Part shown: piece by piece, positions 33,711 to 36,546 of the stretch
Layout: each line of letters starts with the position of its first letter
How positions within the stretch are numbered: position 1 is the first letter of the stretch
Assembly (NCBI GenBank): GCA_945864085.1
Contig: CAMBAD010000014.1
Coordinates: 1-36,546, forward strand
From: an uncultured Streptococcus sp.
GTDB taxonomy: Bacteria > Bacillota > Bacilli > Lactobacillales > Streptococcaceae
DNA: 36,546 bases
Direction of reading: 5' to 3'
Notes under the pieces: model-generated
The model's database searches: none
Seen by the model: the letters and a program-made list of their open reading frames with translations, nothing else
Told to the model about the DNA's origin: nothing
Position numbers and translations under genes: made by a program

Positions 33711-35117
33711 TTATGGCTGGCTTGACTGATCTTGACTGTAGTAAATCCGCCGAGGATCCAAGTGGGAACCCAGCAAATCAGTTATGGTGACTAGCTGGTA
33801 GCCCTGCTCTGTCAAGTGCTGCAAAACACCATCTAAAGCCTCAACTGTCGACGGATGAATGTCATGCAAGAGAACAATGGCTCCTGGATGGGCCTGCGAT
33901 TTAATTTCATCAAGAATGGCTTGGGGATGGCGGCTCTGCCAATCCTTGGAATCGACTGACCAAGCTATGGATGGAAGACCTGCGGCCTCTGTAACAGAGG
34001 CATTGACTGCTCCGTAAGGTGGACGGAAAAACGAGGGCTCTTGCCCAGTGACCCTAGCAATCTCTGACTGGGTTTCTTTAATTTCCGCTTGGACTTCTGC
34101 TGGACTGAGTTTTGTTAAATTAGGATGATTCCACGTATGATTGGCGATTTGATGGCCTTCAGCCTGCATGCGCTTGAGAATGCCCTCCTTGCCTGCAATC
34201 AACTTCCCAATAAGGAAAAAGGTGGCCTTAGCATTGTGTTTCTTCAGTATATCTAAAACCTTGGGAGTCGTTTGAGCATCGGGACCATCATCAAAGGTTA
34301 GGGCAAGCAGTTGCTGAATCTGAGGTGTCTGTTTCAACTGGGCCAGATGGGCCTCCAAACCAGCCTTGTCCTTATCTGTCAGGTAGGCTCCGTTTAGGAC
34401 TGAATAAAGACTTGCGATGGATATTGTCACACTACTTATCTGAAAATCAGCTTCTGGAATTTCCAAGGTTAGCTGGCTATTACTATACGAGAGGGCAAAT
34501 TGATCTAGGTTAGCGGCCCAGAATGCTTGAAGGATACTCTTATGCTGCTCAGCTGGTACCCCTTGACTGTCTAAACTGTCAGCCAAAGCTTGAGAAAAAA
34601 TCTGATGAGCCTTAGACAGATCGTGAACCAAATCACTAAGAGTTAACAGTTCATTGTCTTGAGTTAAAAGAACTCGATCAACCACCTTCTTACCTGTCTT
34701 TTTGATTCCCAGCTGTTCGACATCATATTCTTCAATCTGTATCAGACAGGAATGAGCATCTTTAAAATTGGTTGAACTTTCTTCACTCGAAATGAAAAAT
34801 AGATGTTGGATTTCACCAGCTGGTTTCTTCTTACCTATTCTCTGACCAATTTGTTTCAAGATTTTTTCCTCGACAACTCGCACGGGCTTGCCTGTCTCAT
34901 CTGTCGGAATGGCTGCCACCACATAGGTCGTATCAATATTCCCTACTCGGGCCTTGGTTCTGCCCTTTGTGACCAACTTGCTCTGCTTATCCTGAACAAA
35001 ATCGCTGACCTGCCTTTGGTGCCAAACAGACCAGAGAATCAGGCCAAACAAAACGACTAGCACTGCCAGAAAGGCATTTATACCTATCAATACACGGTTC
35101 AACTGTATACTCTTCAT
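33711..35117 (-). CDS. pgdA: Peptidoglycan GlcNAc deacetylase
   Basis: 468 residues from the ATG at 35117 (AGGAG 9 bases upstream; a GTG three codons earlier is less likely). An N-terminal membrane anchor (about 8-33) is followed by an extracellular domain and the NodB deacetylase domain from about 270. All catalytic motifs are visible: TFDDGPD (about 276), the His pair in NHTWNHPNL (about 327-331), FRPPYGAV, WSVDSKDW and LLHDIHP. It removes acetyl groups from peptidoglycan GlcNAc and lowers lysozyme sensitivity; PgdA of S. suis has been linked to virulence. Length and layout match pneumococcal PgdA. Confidence 0.93.
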   Translation of the reverse strand: MKSIQLNRVLIGINAFLAVLVVLFGLILWSVWHQRQVSDFVQDKQSKLVTKGRTKARVGNIDTTYVVAAIPTDETGKPVRVVEEKILKQIGQRIGKKKPAGEIQHLFFISSEESSTNFKDAHSCLIQIEEYDVEQLGIKKTGKKVVDRVLLTQDNELLTLSDLVHDLSKAHQIFSQALADSLDSQGVPAEQHKSILQAFWAANLDQFALSYSNSQLTLEIPEADFQISSVTISIASLYSVLNGAYLTDKDKAGLEAHLAQLKQTPQIQQLLALTFDDGPDAQTTPKVLDILKKHNAKATFFLIGKLIAGKEGILKRMQAEGHQIANHTWNHPNLTKLSPAEVQAEIKETQSEIARVTGQEPSFFRPPYGAVNASVTEAAGLPSIAWSVDSKDWQSRHPQAILDEIKSQAHPGAIVLLHDIHPSTVEALDGVLQHLTEQGYQLVTITDLLGSHLDPRRIYYSQDQSSQP

Positions 35118-35198
35118 TTCTATCACTCCTATACTATCTATACTATAATATTCTTAGGAAACTGTCAAAACATAACCTAACTGTTCAATGAAATTTAG

Positions 35199-35328
35199 AT
35201 CCTGTATTCACAAATAAAATATGTTTATGTAAGAGATTCTTTTGTCAACATACTGACTGTATTTTGAAAAACACAATCGATGAGGAGCTGAAAAACGAGC
35301 CTTAGTATGGAAGGGCCAAACTTTGCTA
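35199..35328. mobile_element. Second-type inverted-repeat element, copy 3 (inverted, degenerate)
   Basis: Starts GATCCTGTATTCACAA. It carries the body of the family in reverse orientation, including AAGAGATT, ATACTGACTGTATTTTGAAAAA and GAGCTGAAAAACGAG. The far inverted repeat is not recognisable. Around it, the gap 35118-35572 holds the pgdA promoter area (TATACTATAATA near 35135-35150), a possible gene remnant (35331-35430) and a hairpin. Confidence 0.55.
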
Positions 35329-35330
35329 CT

Positions 35331-35430
35331 TTTGTTTTAAATAGGCACCGATGGAAAATCGCTATCTGCCAATGGCCTATAAAGCTCCGCACGAATCCGA
35401 GCAGGACTTTTGAAGACCATCTTTTCCACA
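35331..35430 (-). pseudogene. Possible remnant of a gene 3' end
   Basis: On the minus strand a short frame ending in TAA near 35340 reads YVEKMVFKSPARIRAELYRP, then LADSDFPSVPI. Its composition looks like a real protein C-terminus, but there is no start or family match, and it lies directly against the degenerate repeat. It may be the leftover tail of a gene whose front was lost. Function unknown; offered with low confidence. Confidence 0.25.
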
Positions 35431-35444
35431 TACAAACATGCAAT

Positions 35445-35490
35445 AAGGCTTCAAACCTTGACTACTAGCAGCAAGATTTGAAGCCTTTTA
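35445..35490. terminator. Inverted repeat downstream of gloA
   Basis: AGGCTTCAAA (35446-35455) pairs perfectly with TTTGAAGCCT (35477-35486). The T run follows on the plus side; on the minus side, where gloA is read, the tail is TTATTG. It is a plausible but imperfect terminator for gloA. Confidence 0.55.
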
Positions 35491-35572
35491 TTCTTTACAG
35501 ATGATTCAGTAAGGGTGGAAATACACTTTTAAAGGCATTCTCCTGATGAAAAGATAATTCTGAGGACCTTTC

Positions 35573-35956
35573 CTAGTCGGCACGAATCACTTCAACGCGG
35601 TAGCCATCTGGATCTGTCACAAAATAGTAACGACCTGGACTGCCTGGTAGACCCTTAATATCTGTTGTCGGATACCCCAAGCTTTTATGCTTGGCATTAT
35701 CTCCTTCAAGGTCATCAGAGGACAGGGCCAGATGTGAGAATCCATCACCCACGATATAGGGACCATGATCGTAGTTGTAGGTCAACTCAATTTCAAAATC
35801 ATCGCCTTCCAGCGCCAAATAGACAAGCGTAAATTTGTGGTCTGGATAATCCTTGCGACGGGTTTCCTTGAAGCCAAATCCCTTCTCATAAAACGCTTGC
35901 GAAGCCTCTAAATTTTCAACACGCAGACAGGCGTGTAACATTTTTTTACTAGCCAT
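35573..35956 (-). CDS. gloA: Lactoylglutathione lyase-family (glyoxalase I) protein
   Basis: 127 residues, one VOC-fold domain pair. Metal ligands expected for glyoxalase I are visible: His in MLHACLRV (about 8), Glu in DFEIELTYN (about 56), His in GFSHLALS (about 74) and Glu in YRVEVIRAD (about 122). It converts the hemithioacetal of methylglyoxal and a thiol to a lactoyl thioester. The ATG at 35956 follows AAAGGAG. Upstream, two tandem repeat elements (36066-36328) separate the gene from a good promoter at 36358; a weaker TGGGATAAT (36050-36058) is nearer. Confidence 0.92.
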   Translation of the reverse strand: MASKKMLHACLRVENLEASQAFYEKGFGFKETRRKDYPDHKFTLVYLALEGDDFEIELTYNYDHGPYIVGDGFSHLALSSDDLEGDNAKHKSLGYPTTDIKGLPGSPGRYYFVTDPDGYRVEVIRAD

Positions 35957-36065
35957 CGGTACTCCTTTCTCTGTACAGTTTTTTCAGTTTATGGTAACAA
36001 TCACTGGAAAACGAGCCAAAAATATAGGCTGGCTTCCAGAGTTCACCTCATTATCCCATATTTAG

Positions 36066-36221
36066 AATCTGTATTCACAGTTCAGCACGTCCAGCTAAGA
36101 CTAATTTCTCAGCTGCTTATCGTTCGTTTTTTCAAAATACAGTCAGTATTCCCTCAAAAAACTGCCTTGATTAGCAAAAGACAATCTCTTATATCAAGCA
36201 CTTTACTTGTGAATACAGGTT
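36066..36221. mobile_element. Second-type inverted-repeat element, copy 4 (most complete)
   Basis: 156 bases with ends AATCTGTATTCAC and, inward from the right, AACCTGTATTCAC. It contains the palindromic AATACAGTCAGTATT. It abuts the RUP-like element at 36223 with one base between them. Confidence 0.7.
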
Positions 36222-36222
36222 C

Positions 36223-36328
36223 TATAGTCGAATGAATTAGCTTTCAGACAAGGAACTGAGGCGCAGGCTGTACTAGAGTACGGCAAGTCGAAAGTGACGA
36301 TGTATCAAAGATAATTCAAATGACTATA
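36223..36328. mobile_element. RUP-like MITE, short copy D (106 bases)
   Basis: Terminal repeats TATAGTCGAATGAATTAG and TATAGTCATTTGAATTAT (inward). It is nearly the same length as the 107-base pneumococcal RUP and has the related core GCGCAGGCTGTACTAGAG / TACGGCAAGTCGAAAGTG. It lacks the palindrome cassette found in the 8553 copy, and so looks like the basic form. Confidence 0.75.
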
Positions 36329-36546
36329 AAAGACAATCTGAAGGACTATACACCTCTATTGTACCATACTTTTCTACCTGACCTCGTATCCAGACATCAT
36401 TGATTGGAGAGCAGGGGGCAAGCCTCTTGCAAATCTTGCAGGCTAGGCTGGCTTTGGTTGTGAAATAAGCTTTGCTGTTTTTGAAATATTCGTAACCGCC
36501 CTATAACCAGGTATCTGTTCACGCTCCGTCCCATTTGGTAGACTAT
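36329..36546 (-). other. Right-edge region with a promoter and possible ends of a truncated gene
   Basis: Minus-strand TGGTACAAT (36358-36366) looks like an extended -10 pointing toward gloA. Two minus-strand frames enter from the right edge: one ends at 36397 (49 codons, ...SLQDLQEACPLLSNQ), one at 36443 (33 codons, ...TNISKTAKLISQPKPA). Either might be the tail of a gene outside the window. I cannot choose between them and recognise neither. Confidence 0.3.

Noticed and set aside
35225..35443. 72-codon minus-strand open frame
   Set aside because: It runs through the degenerate repeat element and has no ribosome site or protein-like composition; a different frame in the same stretch looks more like real coding remnant.
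36397..36546. Partial minus-strand frame entering from the right edge
   Set aside because: A competing frame (ending at 36443) is equally plausible, neither is recognisable and only about 50 codons are visible, so no gene is called.

Overview
The window reads as chromosomal DNA of a low-GC Firmicute of the genus Streptococcus, most likely Streptococcus suis or a close relative. This rests on protein similarity recalled from family knowledge (hprK-lgt cluster, preQ1-II riboswitch in front of queT, SMK/SAM-III box in front of metK, PgdA, a NanA-like sialidase, RUP-like repeats), not on a database search. No rRNA, tRNA, CRISPR array, prophage or complete insertion sequence was seen. Most genes lie on the minus strand; manA, birA and an oxidoreductase/helicase pair lie on the plus strand.

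Layout. 1-4153: a large secreted sialidase (nanA) that runs off the left edge. 4154-4786: a gap with a palindrome-rich RUP-like element. 4787-7419: minus-strand operon hprK-lgt-DUF948-ytxH. 7614-8570: manA, whose last codons are supplied by a RUP-like element. 8930-9941: a DUF4097/PspC pair. 10010-12560: tex-sprT. 12669-13511: an aldo/keto reductase. 13769-14284: queT under a preQ1-II riboswitch. 14665-15375: a B3/B4-domain protein. 15446-19152: murA-GNAT-map-yihY. 19528-20139: a flavodoxin-fold oxidoreductase. 20159-21349: metK under an SMK box. 21597-22064: comEB. 22175-23960: an M42 aminopeptidase and a CBS protein. 24025-25135: birA, convergent with a small DUF3272-like membrane protein. 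25410-27577: a free-methionine sulfoxide reductase and dnaX. 27705-29696: an LPXTG surface-protein gene split by an in-frame amber codon. 29910-31453: DUF1294, a PadR regulator and udk. 31536-33597: an oxidoreductase overlapping a DEAD-like helicase. 33711-35117: pgdA. 35573-35956: gloA. The right end is mostly repeats.

How it fits together. Most genes are housekeeping: carbon regulation and lipoprotein maturation (hprK, lgt), wall synthesis and modification (murA, pgdA), methyl-donor supply (metK), replication (dnaX), biotinylation (birA), protein maturation (map) and pyrimidine salvage (udk, comEB). Two host-facing surface proteins (the NanA-like sialidase and the broken LPXTG protein) share a distinctive C-terminal module. 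The less ordinary signals are these: (i) RUP-like elements that carry pairs of palindromes of unrelated sequence joined by a nearly constant GTTGGAAATA linker; (ii) a second small inverted-repeat element that abuts the first type at two loci, in opposite orders; (iii) four genes whose extended -10 box lies only 6-7 bases before the ATG, predicting leaderless mRNAs; (iv) the nonsense-split LPXTG gene.
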